DNA of 64,000 nt from Pseudomonadota bacterium (GTDB lineage Bacteria; Pseudomonadota; Gammaproteobacteria; Burkholderiales; Rhodocyclaceae). The DNA is taken from assembly GCA_018241725.1 (NCBI GenBank), contig JAFEDI010000110.1:1-64000 (forward strand), written 5' to 3'. Shown piece after piece: positions 49,310 through 59,113 of this stretch (position 1 is the first letter of the stretch; the number at the start of each line of letters is the position of its first letter). The notes under the pieces are model-generated. The model was not told where the DNA came from and did no database searches. It saw nothing but the letters and a program-made list of their open reading frames with translations. The translations under genes were made by a program, and so were the position numbers.

Positions 49310-50572
49310 TTAAATGCCGAAATGCAGGCGGACGCGCTCGTCCAGCAACTGCCTGGCCTGGTCTTCATCGCAGTCGGCCAGGCGGTCAAAGACTTCCCGC
49401 GCGATGGGCCGGAAGGCGTCCATCACGGCGGGATCGAAATGGCTGCCGCTGTCTTTGTCCAGGATCGCCATCGCGGCCTCAAAACCCAGCGGGGCCTTGT
49501 AGGGACGTTTGGAACACAGCGCGTCGAACACGTCGGCGACCGCGAAGATCCGCGCGGCCAGCGGAATCGCCTCGCCGGCCAGCCCGCGCGGATAGCCGGC
49601 ACCATTCCATTTTTCGTGGTGACCGGCCACCACCGCGGCGGCACCTTCCAGCCAGCCGATGCCGGTGACGATCTCCTCGCCCTGCTGCACATGGGTACGC
49701 ATGGTGTCGAACTCGGCTTCATCGAGCTTGCCCGGCTTGAGCAGGATCGCATCCGGAATGCCGATCTTGCCGACGTCGTGCAGGAAGCTGCCGGCGATCA
49801 GGGCCTGCATTGCCTGGCCGTGCAGGCCCAGCCGCTCGGCGATGCGGGTGGCGATCCAGGCGACCCGGTAGTTATGGGCGCCGGTATCCGAATCCCGCTT
49901 GGCGATGGCGCGGCCGAGGGCGTCCATCATCGAGATGTGCGAGTCGAGTACCTCGCGGGCCTTGCGCTGGTTGTCCGCCGACAGGCGCACCACCACCGGA
50001 TAGATCACCGCGCCGCACAGCAGCGAGGCCAGCCCGGCCAGCAGGGCCGCACTCAGCGCATTGGCCCGCATCTGCTCACGCTGCCAGGCGGACACCACCC
50101 GCACACCCTCGAAATAGCCGCTGATGCGGCTCAAGCCACCGGCTTCCGCCTCCTGCAAGGGCACGAAAACCCGCAACACCCACAGCGCATCGCCGAAGCT
50201 CAGGCTTTCATAGGAGGCCGCCTGGTAGGTCGGCCGGCCGTGTCCGGGCAGCCGCTCCTCCACGGCAGCACCAGCGTCGGTCATCGCCTCGGCAAGCTTG
50301 TTGCCGTGTTCATCGTAGATCTCGGCGATGTCGAACAGCCCACCGGCGATGGTACGTGCCGCCTTGGCGGCCTTCTCCTGCGCCTTGGGACCATTCAACG
50401 TGACGGCGCCGAAATAGCGCAGCAAACGGCGCGACTCCTCCATGGCCAGGGAAACGGTGGCTTCCTCCGCGTTTTCGCGGGCCACGAACCAGGCGATCGG
50501 GCTGGCGATCGCCGCCAGCAACAGGCTGACGGCGGCAATGCGAATGGCGGTACGCCTGTTGAACCTGTTCAT
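49310..50572 (-). CDS. Membrane-bound HD-GYP phosphodiesterase
   Basis: A protein of 420 residues with the start at 50572 (MNRFNRRTAIRI); ATGs at 50611 and 50629 are possible, and none has a strong ribosome-binding site. It has a membrane helix at about 9-30, a periplasmic sensor loop of about 150 residues and a second helix at about 175-197. The HD-GYP domain follows, with SFLHDVGKIGIPDAILL, GHHEKWNGAGYPRGL and IFAVADVFDALCSKRPYK. It should degrade c-di-GMP in response to a periplasmic signal. It is 12 bp upstream of the nitronate monooxygenase gene on the same strand. Confidence 0.9.
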   Translation of the reverse strand: MNRFNRRTAIRIAAVSLLLAAIASPIAWFVARENAEEATVSLAMEESRRLLRYFGAVTLNGPKAQEKAAKAARTIAGGLFDIAEIYDEHGNKLAEAMTDAGAAVEERLPGHGRPTYQAASYESLSFGDALWVLRVFVPLQEAEAGGLSRISGYFEGVRVVSAWQREQMRANALSAALLAGLASLLCGAVIYPVVVRLSADNQRKAREVLDSHISMMDALGRAIAKRDSDTGAHNYRVAWIATRIAERLGLHGQAMQALIAGSFLHDVGKIGIPDAILLKPGKLDEAEFDTMRTHVQQGEEIVTGIGWLEGAAAVVAGHHEKWNGAGYPRGLAGEAIPLAARIFAVADVFDALCSKRPYKAPLGFEAAMAILDKDSGSHFDPAVMDAFRPIAREVFDRLADCDEDQARQLLDERVRLHFGI

Positions 50573-50647
50573 GCCCACAACGATGCTTGTCTCTTGTGAC
50601 GAGGACGCCATTATCGCCGCGAGGCCCATGCCACCGCCAATCGACCA

Positions 50648-51667
50648 TCAGGGCCGCAACAGGATCGCTCCGTGACTGCGGCCGGACTCCAGCAGATGCT
50701 GCGCATCGGCGGCACGGGCCAGGGGCAGCACTTCACCGACGCAGGCCTGCAGGCCGGACTGCAGGCGGGCCAACGTCGCAGCGGCGCCTTCCCGGTAACG
50801 CCCCGGATCGGCCATGAAGCGGAACACGCCGGGCCGCGACAGGGCGATGGAGCGGGCAGGACCGAGCTGGGCCAGATCCAGCGGACCGCTGTCGCCGGCC
50901 ACCTGGCCGATGCTGGCCACCATGCCGTAAGGACGCACCGCGCCCAAGGTCGCGGTCAGCGTGGCGCCGCCGATGCCGTCGATGGCGTAGTCCACACCCT
51001 GGCCTCCGGTCAGGTCCTGCACCGCGCCGACGAAATCCGCGTCCCGGTACAGGATGGCGTGATCCAGGCCATGGAGGCGCGCCAGCTCGGCCTTGGCCGG
51101 CGAACCGACGGTGCCGATGACCCGCGCACCAAGTGCCTTGGCCCACTGCACCAGCACCAGGCCCAGGCCACCGGCCGCCGCATGAACCAGCAGGGTGTCG
51201 CCAGCCTTCACCGGGCGAACGTGAGTCAGGAGCATGTGGGCGGTGATGCCGCGCAACAGCAGGGACGCAACGGTGTCGTCGGCCACATCCTCCGGCAGAG
51301 CCACGGCACGTGCCGCCGGCAGGTTGCGGGCCGTAGCGTAACTGCCGGCAGGCGGGCCCGCATAGGCGATGCGCTGGCCCACCTGGAGCCCTTCCACCCC
51401 AGCGCCGATGGCCTCGACGACACCCGCCGCCTCGACGCCCAGCGCCGCCGGCAGGGCGGGCAACGGATACAGACCGGTACGGTGATAGACATCCACGAAA
51501 TTGACGCCAATGGCCGTATGGCGCACGCGGATCTCGCCGGCCCCTGGCGCGGGCAGGCGGACGGTTTCCAGTTCGATTTCCCCTGCGCCGCCATAGCGAT
51601 GGATGACGGCTTGGGTGGCCGGGGCGAAGGAACTGCTGTCGCCCGACAATGCGGTGCTGCTGCTCAT
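50648..51667 (-). CDS. Quinone oxidoreductase-like (zinc-free MDR) enzyme
   Basis: A protein of 339 residues; the ATG at 51667 follows AGGAG. It is a medium-chain dehydrogenase/reductase: GIGVNFVDVYHRTGLYPLP-type segment near 55, LGVEAAGVVEAIGAGVEG, VHAAAGGLGLVLVQWAKALGARVIGTVG for NADPH binding (in two parts), and RSHGAILLRP at the C terminus. The zinc-ligand cysteines of alcohol dehydrogenases are absent, as in Qor proteins. It reduces quinones or enals with NADPH. It is divergent from a LysR gene with a gap of about 100 bp and is probably controlled by it. Confidence 0.9.
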   Translation of the reverse strand: MSSSTALSGDSSSFAPATQAVIHRYGGAGEIELETVRLPAPGAGEIRVRHTAIGVNFVDVYHRTGLYPLPALPAALGVEAAGVVEAIGAGVEGLQVGQRIAYAGPPAGSYATARNLPAARAVALPEDVADDTVASLLLRGITAHMLLTHVRPVKAGDTLLVHAAAGGLGLVLVQWAKALGARVIGTVGSPAKAELARLHGLDHAILYRDADFVGAVQDLTGGQGVDYAIDGIGGATLTATLGAVRPYGMVASIGQVAGDSGPLDLAQLGPARSIALSRPGVFRFMADPGRYREGAAATLARLQSGLQACVGEVLPLARAADAQHLLESGRSHGAILLRP

Positions 51668-51768
51668 GATCTGCTCCTGGGAGTTGAAGTGGGCATCCCG
51701 ATGGGATTGCAGGCACAGCGTACGGCGCGCAAAATCACTCAACAATTCCAAATACGTAAACACTTTCT

Positions 51769-52686
51769 GTGCAAAAAAGCCCAATCAATCCGGCCGCTGC
51801 TGCAGTCCTGCAGTGGGACGACGTGCGCCACTTCCTGGCTCTGGCCCGCCACGGCAGCCTGTCCGGCGCCGCACGCCGGCTCGCAGTCGAACACAGCACG
51901 GTGGCGCGCCGCGTGGAGGCGCTGGAACACGCCCTCGGCCTGCGCCTGTTCGACCGCCTGCCGCGGGGCTGGACGCTGACGCCGGAAGGGGAAGCCCTGG
52001 CCGAACAGGCCGGGCGCATGGAGGACGAGGCGCTGGCCTTCTCGCGCCTGGCCCTGGGCGTTGGCGCCCTGCAGGGCACGGTGCGCATTTCCGCACCGCC
52101 AGTGATCGCCAGCCATTTCCTGGTGCCGCGCCTGCTGCCGCGGCGGGAGGCCTGGCCGGGCATCACGCTGGACATCGTCGGCGAGAGCCGCGAAGCCAAC
52201 CTGGCCCGCGGCGAGGCGGACCTGGCCGTGCGACTATCCCGCCCCAGCGCAGGCGGCCTGGTGGCCCGCCCCCTCGGGCAGCTCGGCTACGGGCTCTACG
52301 CCACCCCCGGCTACGCGGCGCGGCCGGCGGATGCCTGGCAGTTCCTGGGCTACGACGACAGCCTGAGCCAGGTGCCGCAGCAGAAATGGCTGGACGAGGT
52401 TGCCGCGGGGCGCCGTTTCATCCTGCGCAGCAACGACCTCGCCGCGCTGCTGCAGGGCGCCCGCAGCGGCCATGGCATCACCGCGCTGCCCCATTTCCTG
52501 GGTGCCGGCGATCCCGCATTGGCGCCACTGGCCGGCGGCCCCTGTCCGACGCTACGTCCGATCTGGCTGGTCATGCATCCGGACGTGCGCCGTTCGCCAC
52601 GGGTGCGCACGGTCGCCGACGCGCTGCTGTCAGTCTTCGCGGATGCCGCTGGCCTGCTCAGCGGCGAAACCGTTAATGGAGCCTGA
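51769..52686 (+). CDS. LysR-family transcriptional regulator
   Basis: A protein of 305 residues if the GTG at 51769 is used. The helix-turn-helix is VRHFLALARHGSLSGAARRLAVEHSTVARRVEALEHALGLRLF (in parts, residues about 19-62), and the effector domain contains VRISAPPVIASHFLVPRLL and ARGEADLAVRLSRPS. The EHSTVARRVEALE recognition helix is typical of a large betaproteobacterial subgroup that controls neighbouring oxidoreductases. It is divergent from the quinone oxidoreductase gene. Confidence 0.88.
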   Translation: MQKSPINPAAAAVLQWDDVRHFLALARHGSLSGAARRLAVEHSTVARRVEALEHALGLRLFDRLPRGWTLTPEGEALAEQAGRMEDEALAFSRLALGVGALQGTVRISAPPVIASHFLVPRLLPRREAWPGITLDIVGESREANLARGEADLAVRLSRPSAGGLVARPLGQLGYGLYATPGYAARPADAWQFLGYDDSLSQVPQQKWLDEVAAGRRFILRSNDLAALLQGARSGHGITALPHFLGAGDPALAPLAGGPCPTLRPIWLVMHPDVRRSPRVRTVADALLSVFADAAGLLSGETVNGA

Positions 52687-52842
52687 CCCCCACTCGGCAA
52701 CGAACACCTCCCGAAACTGACGCGGCCAGGCCACACGCAGCTCGCCCAGGCGCCGGGCCGCCGTGGTGTTCATCAGCGCCGAACAGACCCGCGCATGATC
52801 CACGAGTTCTCAGCAGCTTGCCGCACCGAAACCACCGCCGGC

Positions 52843-53331
52843 TCACAACTGCAGCATGTCCTTGGTGCACGCCCCTTCATACACCGAATCCATCGTGATA
52901 CGGATCTGCACGTCCTGGCCACCCTTATGGACAAGCTGCTGGACCTCGGAACGCAGGTGACGCGGCGCCACGGTGTTGTGGATCTGCATCTCCACCGAAT
53001 TGCCGTCGGCCATCGTACAACTCATCTTCCAGCCGGCCTGGGCCTCGCTGCGGGTGGCATCCGAAATACGGCAGTGCGCCCCCTGCTTCTCCATCTTGTC
53101 CTGATCGATGCCAGGCGTCAGATAGGGATCGCGGGCCAGAAAGGCGGGTGTTAGACAGAGCTGCGTATTCATCTCCGATACGGTGCGGACCGGACTGGCC
53201 GGGGTTTCGCGCGCGGTGACCACCGTCTTGACCTTCCAGCCCCCCGGCTGAATGGTGGGACCGGCGAGCACAGGCACGCCAGTCAGAACCAAAGGCAGGA
53301 CGACGGCGCAGTGCAGGGTACGGACTGACAT
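52843..53331 (-). CDS. DUF3617-family secreted protein
   Basis: A protein of 162 residues; the ATG at 53331 has GGAGG upstream. A signal peptide covers about residues 1-23 (LPLVLTGVPVLAG). The mature part has the DUF3617 pattern: an opening QPGGWKVKTVV strand, four cysteines (TQLCLTPAF, HCRISDAT, WKMSCTMADG, EGACTKDM) that could form two disulfides, and EMQIHNTVAPRHL. It is a small periplasmic beta protein of unknown role. Confidence 0.8.
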   Translation of the reverse strand: MSVRTLHCAVVLPLVLTGVPVLAGPTIQPGGWKVKTVVTARETPASPVRTVSEMNTQLCLTPAFLARDPYLTPGIDQDKMEKQGAHCRISDATRSEAQAGWKMSCTMADGNSVEMQIHNTVAPRHLRSEVQQLVHKGGQDVQIRITMDSVYEGACTKDMLQL

Positions 53332-53721
53332 GGAAACCTCCGGCCGGGGAATGATGGATGAACGGAAGGATGGTGCCACGGACCGCCGGCTTCCGGCCCA
53401 CGCCGCAGGACGCCCGTTGGCCGTGACATTTTCCGGCCTGCCGGACCACCTGTCCGGCCGGGAAACGCCCGGCGACACCTGGCACCATTGCGGTGCAAAT
53501 ACTCCTTTGTGGGTATCAAATTATGGATGTCAGCCAGAAACCGCACACATATGGTGCATATGTGTGAATTTCCGTGACGCCAGCAGGGAAAATATATTGC
53601 ATAACGTAAAGTCCTAAGCACCTGATTCACCAAGGCGGTGCAGGCCGCTACGACGCTTTAGGGCAAAACAGGCGCAGCTCTTGCTAACGATCCTGCTTAG
53701 TTTTGTAGCAGGAATCCGTCA
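53332..53721. other. Divergent regulatory region with a perfect palindrome
   Basis: No gene is present in this 390-bp gap between the DUF3617 and chemotaxis receptor genes. The central third is AT-richer than its surroundings and contains the palindrome CACACATAT-GGTGC-ATATGTGTG (53544-53566). Promoters for both flanking genes should lie here; I do not see a convincing sigma-54 or sigma-28 promoter. Confidence 0.5.
53544..53566. promoter_or_regulatory. Perfect palindrome, probable operator
   Basis: CACACATAT-GGTGC-ATATGTGTG is a perfect 9-5-9 inverted repeat, about 210 bp upstream of the DUF3617 start and about 155 bp upstream of the chemotaxis receptor. The size and symmetry are those of a dimeric regulator site. 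I cannot name the regulator. Confidence 0.55.
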
Positions 53722-55857
53722 ATGCTCAAGAGTCAGAACATGTCCCTCAGCGGCGCAGAGAAAGCCTGGCTGCCGTGGTTCGGCCGGACCGGCAAGATCG
53801 CCATGGGCTGGGCCACGTCCCGCAACCGGCATCGCTACCCCGCCATCGAACAGACCTTCGAGGCCTTCGCGCAGACCCGCGTCCGTATCCTGAGCACCTG
53901 GGCCGACCAGCAGTGGGCCCACCTGGAAGGGCTGGCCCGCGAACTGGCCGGCAGCTGGCCGGACGTGGATGCCCGCCTGCTGCAACAGCGCCGCGAGCGC
54001 GCCGAGGACTTTTCCGAACTGTTCGTCGTCAACCAGCAGGGCATGATCATCGGCTCCACTGCCAAAGGCCGCGCCGGCTCCCGCGTGGCCGCCACCGCGC
54101 CGCTGCGCGCGGGGCTGGCCGGGCGCTTCCTGCACGGCCCCTACCGCGACCCAGTCACCCAGAGCCTGCCGCAGTCCACGTCCCGCTTCCACGACGCGGT
54201 GACGCTGATGTTCTACCAGCCGATCAGCGTGGATGGCAGCATCGTCGGCGCCCTGTGTGGCCGCGTGCCCAACGACGTACTTGGCGACCTGATCCAGCGC
54301 GAGGCCGGCCACATCTTCCACGAGTCCGGCGACAACTACCTGTTCATGGTCAAGTCGGTCTTCGACCCGCAGATCGCCCCCGGCACGGCCCTGTCCCGCT
54401 CGCGCTTCGAGGACGCCACCTTCACCGGCGGCGACAACCTGAAGGACGGCGTGCGCACGACCTTCGGCACCGTGCGCGTGCAGGAGCATACCGAACTCGA
54501 ACTGGTCTTCAACGATCCGGCCACCGGCCAGCTCCACCCCGGCGTACGCGAGACGATCCGCAAGGGCGACAACCTCTTCGTCACCTACCCGGGCTATTCC
54601 GACTACCGCCACGTGCCGGTCATCGGCAAGGGCGTCACCTTCCGCCTGCCCGGCTCGCCGGACACCTGGGGGATGATGTGCGAGGCCGACCTGGAAGAGG
54701 TCTACCGCTATCGCAGCATCCCTTTCCGCCTGCTGCGCCTGTACATGGCGATCACCCTGGGCAGCTGGGGTGTCGCAGGGCTGCTCGCCGAGCTGGCCGG
54801 CCTCGGCCAGGCCGCCGTGCTCGGCACCGGGCTGGCGCTGCAACTGGTCGGCGCGGCGCTGTTCCACCAGCTGGGCTGCATGCCGGTCAGCCAGCGGCTG
54901 CGCGAGGCGACCCGCGTGCTGCGTTCCACCACCGAAGGCGGCGGCAATCTGTCCCAACGCCTGCCGCGGGCCAGCGAGCGCATCGACGAAGCCACCGTGC
55001 TGGCCCAGTGGGCCAACAGTTTCATCGACAACCTGGAACAGATGATCCGCCAGGTCGCCAAGACCACCAGCGAAATCGGCGATACCAACCGCAACATGCT
55101 GCAGAAGAACAGCCACGCGGACCAGGTGTCGACGAGCATGCAGGGCGCCATCGACGACATCCTCAACGCGATCCGCGTACAGCTCAGCGAGATCGACGCC
55201 GCCACCACCAACACCGCTACCATGCAACAAGTCGTACAGCGCGTCAGCGAAGAGGCGCGCGAGCAATTCGCGCTGGTCGAAGCCCGCAGTCAGGGCATCC
55301 GCAGCTCGGTCAACCTGTCGGCCACGACCATCCGCCAGCTCGAACAGCGCACGCTGGAGATCGGCCGCATCGTGACGCTGATCAACGAGATCGCCGACCA
55401 GACCAACCTGCTGGCCCTCAACGCGGCCATCGAAGCGGCCCGCGCCGGCGAGACCGGGCGCGGCTTCGCGGTGGTGGCCGACGAGGTGCGCAAACTGGCC
55501 GAACGCACCCGCGGCGCCACCGCCGACATCCGCGAGATGATCGACGGCGTGCAGAGCCAGGCCGAGGAAGCCGTACGCACGATGGAAAGCGGCATGTCGG
55601 AGATGGAGGAAGGCCTGCGCCTGGCCACGGCGGCGAGCACCGACAAGCGGGAGATCGAGGCGGTCGTCGAGCGCCTGTTCATCACCATCAACCAGATCGC
55701 CGCGGCGACCCATGCCTACGGCGACCGGGTGGAGTCCATCTCCTCCGCCGCCGAGGCGATGCGCCACGCCACGCGGGAATCGGCGCGAAGCGCCGAACTC
55801 ACCGGCTTTGCGACCGGCAAGCTGGAACAGACCATGGGCCAGTTCCAGGTCGCCTGA
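53722..55857 (+). CDS. Methyl-accepting chemotaxis protein
   Basis: A protein of 711 residues. The first 335 residues form a Cache-like sensor ([49 protein letters not shown]) with no membrane helix in front of it. Two helices follow at about 340-380 ([36 protein letters not shown]), then HAMP-like sequence and the signalling domain with its hairpin tip ([47 protein letters not shown], in parts). There is no CheR/CheB pentapeptide at the end. It directs flagellar movement through CheA/CheW. The sensor domain, lacking an N-terminal membrane anchor, should be cytoplasmic, which is unusual for a Cache-type module. Confidence 0.9.
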   Translation: MLKSQNMSLSGAEKAWLPWFGRTGKIAMGWATSRNRHRYPAIEQTFEAFAQTRVRILSTWADQQWAHLEGLARELAGSWPDVDARLLQQRRERAEDFSELFVVNQQGMIIGSTAKGRAGSRVAATAPLRAGLAGRFLHGPYRDPVTQSLPQSTSRFHDAVTLMFYQPISVDGSIVGALCGRVPNDVLGDLIQREAGHIFHESGDNYLFMVKSVFDPQIAPGTALSRSRFEDATFTGGDNLKDGVRTTFGTVRVQEHTELELVFNDPATGQLHPGVRETIRKGDNLFVTYPGYSDYRHVPVIGKGVTFRLPGSPDTWGMMCEADLEEVYRYRSIPFRLLRLYMAITLGSWGVAGLLAELAGLGQAAVLGTGLALQLVGAALFHQLGCMPVSQRLREATRVLRSTTEGGGNLSQRLPRASERIDEATVLAQWANSFIDNLEQMIRQVAKTTSEIGDTNRNMLQKNSHADQVSTSMQGAIDDILNAIRVQLSEIDAATTNTATMQQVVQRVSEEAREQFALVEARSQGIRSSVNLSATTIRQLEQRTLEIGRIVTLINEIADQTNLLALNAAIEAARAGETGRGFAVVADEVRKLAERTRGATADIREMIDGVQSQAEEAVRTMESGMSEMEEGLRLATAASTDKREIEAVVERLFITINQIAAATHAYGDRVESISSAAEAMRHATRESARSAELTGFATGKLEQTMGQFQVA

Positions 55858-55977
55858 AGCCCGGCGTCAATCCCCCACCGCGGCCCACGGTAGTGGGCCT
55901 GTCCCGGAGGCCATGGTCCGCGAACGACTTGGGGAGCTTCTCCGCCACATCCGCCGGTGAGAAGGACTGCATGGGCG

Positions 55978-56484
55978 TCAGCCTTCGCCGCGCAGGCCTT
56001 CCACCAGGCCATCGCGCAGCGCCGTGTAGCGCTGCTCCAGCTCGCGGCGCAGCTCCTTGCGGGCCTGGGCAGCCTGATAGCGGCGTTTCTCGTCCGGAGT
56101 GAAGGCACGCAGCGGCGGCACGCTGACCGGCTTGCGGTTCTCGTCCACGGCGACCATCGTGAAGAAGCAGCTGTTGGCATGGCGCACGACCTGGGTGCGG
56201 ATATCCTCGGCGATGACCTTCACGCCGATCTCCATCGACGAGTTGCCGGTGTAGTTAACCGACGCCAGGAAAGTCACCAGTTCGCCGACGTGGATGGGCT
56301 GGCGGAACATCACCTGGTCCACCGACAGGGTCACCACGTAACAGCCCGAATAACGCGCCGCGCAGGCGTAAGCCACCTGGTCGAGCAGCTTGAGGATGGC
56401 GCCGCCATGCACGTTGCCGGAAAAGTTGGCCATGTCCGGCGTCATCAGCACCGTCATGGTCAGCTGGTGAGCAGGGAAATTCAT
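55978..56484 (-). CDS. Acyl-CoA thioesterase, hotdog fold (YciA-like)
   Basis: A protein of 168 residues. The ATG at 56484 has GGAGA upstream and gives the typical opening NFPAHQLTMTVLMTPDMANFSGNVHGG, seen in two parts. The hotdog helix is GGAILKLLDQVAYACAARYSG, followed by VVTLSVDQVMFRQPIHVGELVTF and the late strand SCFFTMVAVDENRKP. It hydrolyses acyl-CoA esters in the cytoplasm. It is divergent from the REC-kinase gene. Confidence 0.88.
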   Translation of the reverse strand: MNFPAHQLTMTVLMTPDMANFSGNVHGGAILKLLDQVAYACAARYSGCYVVTLSVDQVMFRQPIHVGELVTFLASVNYTGNSSMEIGVKVIAEDIRTQVVRHANSCFFTMVAVDENRKPVSVPPLRAFTPDEKRRYQAAQARKELRRELEQRYTALRDGLVEGLRGEG

Positions 56485-56674
56485 TGTTGTCTCCGTGGGG
56501 TCTGCAAGCATGGAGTTCAGGATAAACGCGGTCACGCGGGATGTCTCCCCGCACCGCGCGGAATCAGGCATCCTCTCGTGCACGGAACCTACAGACATGT
56601 CGACGGGCCTGCCCTGCACCACATGTCCCCCGAAAAACGGCACTACCTATTCCGCCAGCACCTTGGATGCCTCC

Positions 56675-57964
56675 ATGAATGCCCAGGACAGCATGCAGCC
56701 TCCCCGCACCACCCGCAGCGTGGTGCTCGTCGTCGACGACGAGCCGGTGAACCGCCTGGTGCTGGGCCGCGTCCTCGAACCCTTCTACACGGTCATCAAG
56801 GCCGCCAACGGGACGGAAGCCCTGCAGGCGGCGGTCCAGGACCCGCCGCCCGACCTGATCCTGCTCGACATCATGATGCCGGACCTGGACGGCTTCGAAG
56901 TCCTCCAGCTGCTGCGCCGCGATCCCCGCACAGCCACCATTCCGGTGATCTTCGTCACCGCACTGATCGATGACGACAGCGAGCAGCGCGGTTTCGAGCT
57001 GGGCGCCTGCGACTACATCCACAAACCGATCCGCGCGATCGTCGTGCGCGCCCGGGTGCGTGCCCAGCTGGAAGCCAAGGCAGCCCGCGACATGCTGGAC
57101 AAGAACAACCAGCGCCTGCGGCACAAGGTGGAAGGCGGTGCCAAGGCCCTCGAAACCGCCCAGATGCAGTTGCTGCAGTCCGAGAAGATGGCCTCCCTCG
57201 GCCAGCTCGCAGCCGGTGTCGCCCACGAGATCAACAACCCGATCGGCTTCGTCGGCTCCAACCTGGGCAGCCTGGAGCGTTACCTGCAGGACTTGTTCGC
57301 CATCGTGGACGCCTACGAGGCGGCGCTGGCTACCAGCACGCCCGAGGCCGTTGCGGCCGTCGAGGCGCTGCGCCGCCAGCTCGACTATGACTTCCTGAAG
57401 GAAGACGCCCTACAACTATTGAAGGAATCCGCCGACGGCGTGGACCGCATCCGCAAGATCGTCAGCGACCTCAAGGATTATTCCCACACCGGCAGCGCCG
57501 ACTGGCACTGGGCCGACCTGCACGCCGGCCTCGAATCGACCCTCAACATCGCCGCCAATGCGCTCAAGTACCACTGCTCGGTGGTCAAGGACTACGGCGA
57601 ACTGCCGCAGGTCTATTGTCTGCCGTCCCAGCTCAATCAGGTGTTCATGAACCTGATCATCAACGCCGCCCAGGCCATCGAAGGCCAGGGCACGATCACC
57701 CTGGCCACCCGGCGGAGCGGCGACAACACGGTGCAGATCAGCATCAGCGACACCGGCAAGGGCATTCCGCCGGAAGACCTGCAGCGTATTTTCGAGCCCT
57801 TCTACACCACCAAGCCGATCGGCAAGGGCACCGGTCTCGGCCTGTCCCTGTCATGGGGCATCGTCGACCGCCATCGTGGCCGCATCGAGGTGAGCAGCCA
57901 AGTCGGCAAAGGCAGCACCTTCACCGTCACGCTGCCGATCGAGGCGCCCACCGAGCACGCCTAG
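56675..57964 (+). CDS. Receiver-histidine kinase protein
   Basis: A protein of 429 residues from the ATG at 56675; upstream ATGs at 56597 and 56495 are possible, but the receiver domain begins soon after 56675. The receiver has D65 in LILLDIMMPDLDGF and HKPI near its end. A helical linker leads to a kinase with H184 in GVAHEINNPIGFVGSN and an ATPase with NLIINAAQAIEGQG, DTGKGIPPEDL and GTGLGLSLSWGIV. There is no membrane helix. The HEINNP type belongs with NtrB/DctB-like kinases. The input receiver suggests it is switched on by another kinase; no partner gene is adjacent. Confidence 0.88.
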   Translation: MNAQDSMQPPRTTRSVVLVVDDEPVNRLVLGRVLEPFYTVIKAANGTEALQAAVQDPPPDLILLDIMMPDLDGFEVLQLLRRDPRTATIPVIFVTALIDDDSEQRGFELGACDYIHKPIRAIVVRARVRAQLEAKAARDMLDKNNQRLRHKVEGGAKALETAQMQLLQSEKMASLGQLAAGVAHEINNPIGFVGSNLGSLERYLQDLFAIVDAYEAALATSTPEAVAAVEALRRQLDYDFLKEDALQLLKESADGVDRIRKIVSDLKDYSHTGSADWHWADLHAGLESTLNIAANALKYHCSVVKDYGELPQVYCLPSQLNQVFMNLIINAAQAIEGQGTITLATRRSGDNTVQISISDTGKGIPPEDLQRIFEPFYTTKPIGKGTGLGLSLSWGIVDRHRGRIEVSSQVGKGSTFTVTLPIEAPTEHA

Positions 57965-57975
57965 ACGCCTCAGGT

Positions 57976-58007
57976 AAAAAAGACGGCCCGCTGTCACCAA
58001 CGGGCCG
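57976..58007 (-). terminator. Intrinsic terminator of the second TorF porin gene
   Basis: On the minus strand CGGCCCG (58007-58001) pairs with CGGGCCG (57990-57984) around a 10-base loop and is followed by TCTTTTTT. It lies 40 bp past the porin stop codon and also behind the convergent REC-kinase gene. Confidence 0.8.
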
Positions 58008-58047
58008 AATCAGGTGCCAACTTGCCTGAGGAGAAACGGAGCCCGGA

Positions 58048-58941
58048 TCAGAAGACCCGGTTGACCGACGCGATCCAGGTGCCGGCGTTCATGTCCTTGG
58101 TGGTGCCGTTGCCGGCCACGCTGGGGTAGTTCTTCCAGTAATCGGCACCGGCCGTCGTCGTATAGGCCAGGCCCAGCGTCCAGCTACCCGGCATGGCCTT
58201 GGTGACACCGACCTTGTAATCGGAATAGTCCAAGCCCTTCGAATTTGCAATGGTCTGACGACCGGCATGCAGCGTGGCCGTCCATGTCGGCAGGAACTCG
58301 TAGTTCACGTTGGCTTCGATGTACCAGGAGCCGGTGGTGTCCTTGCCGGTCACGCCCGCCCCCGGCTTGTTGGGGAAGGCACCGGGGCCGGCGTTGTTGT
58401 CGGTGAACCCGAAGTAACCCACATTGGTCATTGCCCGCGAATACTTCAGGTTGAGCCACTGCCAGGTGCCGGAGAGGTAGAACTCGGTGGAGTCGTAGGT
58501 CTTCTTGGCATAGCTGCCGGCCGGCGTGATCTTGTCGTAGTTGGCCTGCGGGAAGATGAACTGCAGCACCCCCACGTCGTAGCTGAAGTCACCCACCGCG
58601 CCGCGGTAGCCGCCATACAGGTCGACCTCGATGTTGGCGTTGGCGTAAAGGTTGCCGCTTGTGTTGGACATCCACGTACCCACGTAGAGGCCGGACGCAT
58701 GAGCGTAATCCACGCCACCCTGGATCGCCGGGTTGCCCCAGGTCTGGCGGATGCCGCGGAACACGTATTCCGACACTACGCCGATGTTGCTGGTCAGTTC
58801 CGGAGCGGGCGCCGGTGCGTCCTCGGCATGGGCCGGCGCGGCCAGCGCGGCGGCGGCGATGGCCGGCAGCGCACAGTAGCCAAGGTGCCGGACAGCATTC
58901 CGTAGGGCGGTCTTCTTCGCGGGTTTCATGCCGGTTTTCAT
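58048..58941 (-). CDS. TorF-family putative porin (dimethylamine-region copy)
   Basis: A protein of 297 residues. The signal peptide ends near AAPAHA (residue 39). The mature protein opens with the family pattern LTSNIGVVSEYVFRGIRQTWGNPAIQGG, seen in two parts. It continues as an evenly spaced barrel (YVGTWMSNTSGN, IEVDLYGGYRG) and closes TWIASVNRVF. It is a paralogue of the porin at 17541-18455 by fold, though not closely similar. It is divergent from the dimethylamine operon by about 170 bp and is likely to let the amine through the outer membrane. This is inference from position. Confidence 0.82.
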   Translation of the reverse strand: MKTGMKPAKKTALRNAVRHLGYCALPAIAAAALAAPAHAEDAPAPAPELTSNIGVVSEYVFRGIRQTWGNPAIQGGVDYAHASGLYVGTWMSNTSGNLYANANIEVDLYGGYRGAVGDFSYDVGVLQFIFPQANYDKITPAGSYAKKTYDSTEFYLSGTWQWLNLKYSRAMTNVGYFGFTDNNAGPGAFPNKPGAGVTGKDTTGSWYIEANVNYEFLPTWTATLHAGRQTIANSKGLDYSDYKVGVTKAMPGSWTLGLAYTTTAGADYWKNYPSVAGNGTTKDMNAGTWIASVNRVF

Positions 58942-59113
58942 GCTTTTGCCTCTGTCGGTGTTGGGATGGCAGCCATTTCACGCCCGCGCGCCTACTCCCT
59001 CAATTCCCCCTCGGACCTACTCCCAAAGTCGAATTGTTCGCCCCCCGCCCGGCGGCGGACAGTGCAGGCCATTGCAGTCCCATCGCATTTTTTCGACATC
59101 GAGGAGTACGCAG

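Noticed and set aside
58942-59113. Sigma-54 promoters between the second TorF porin and the dimethylamine operon
   Set aside because: TGGCAGC-CATT-TCACG near 58969 has a -24-like half but lacks a valid -12 element. Nothing better was found on the other strand.
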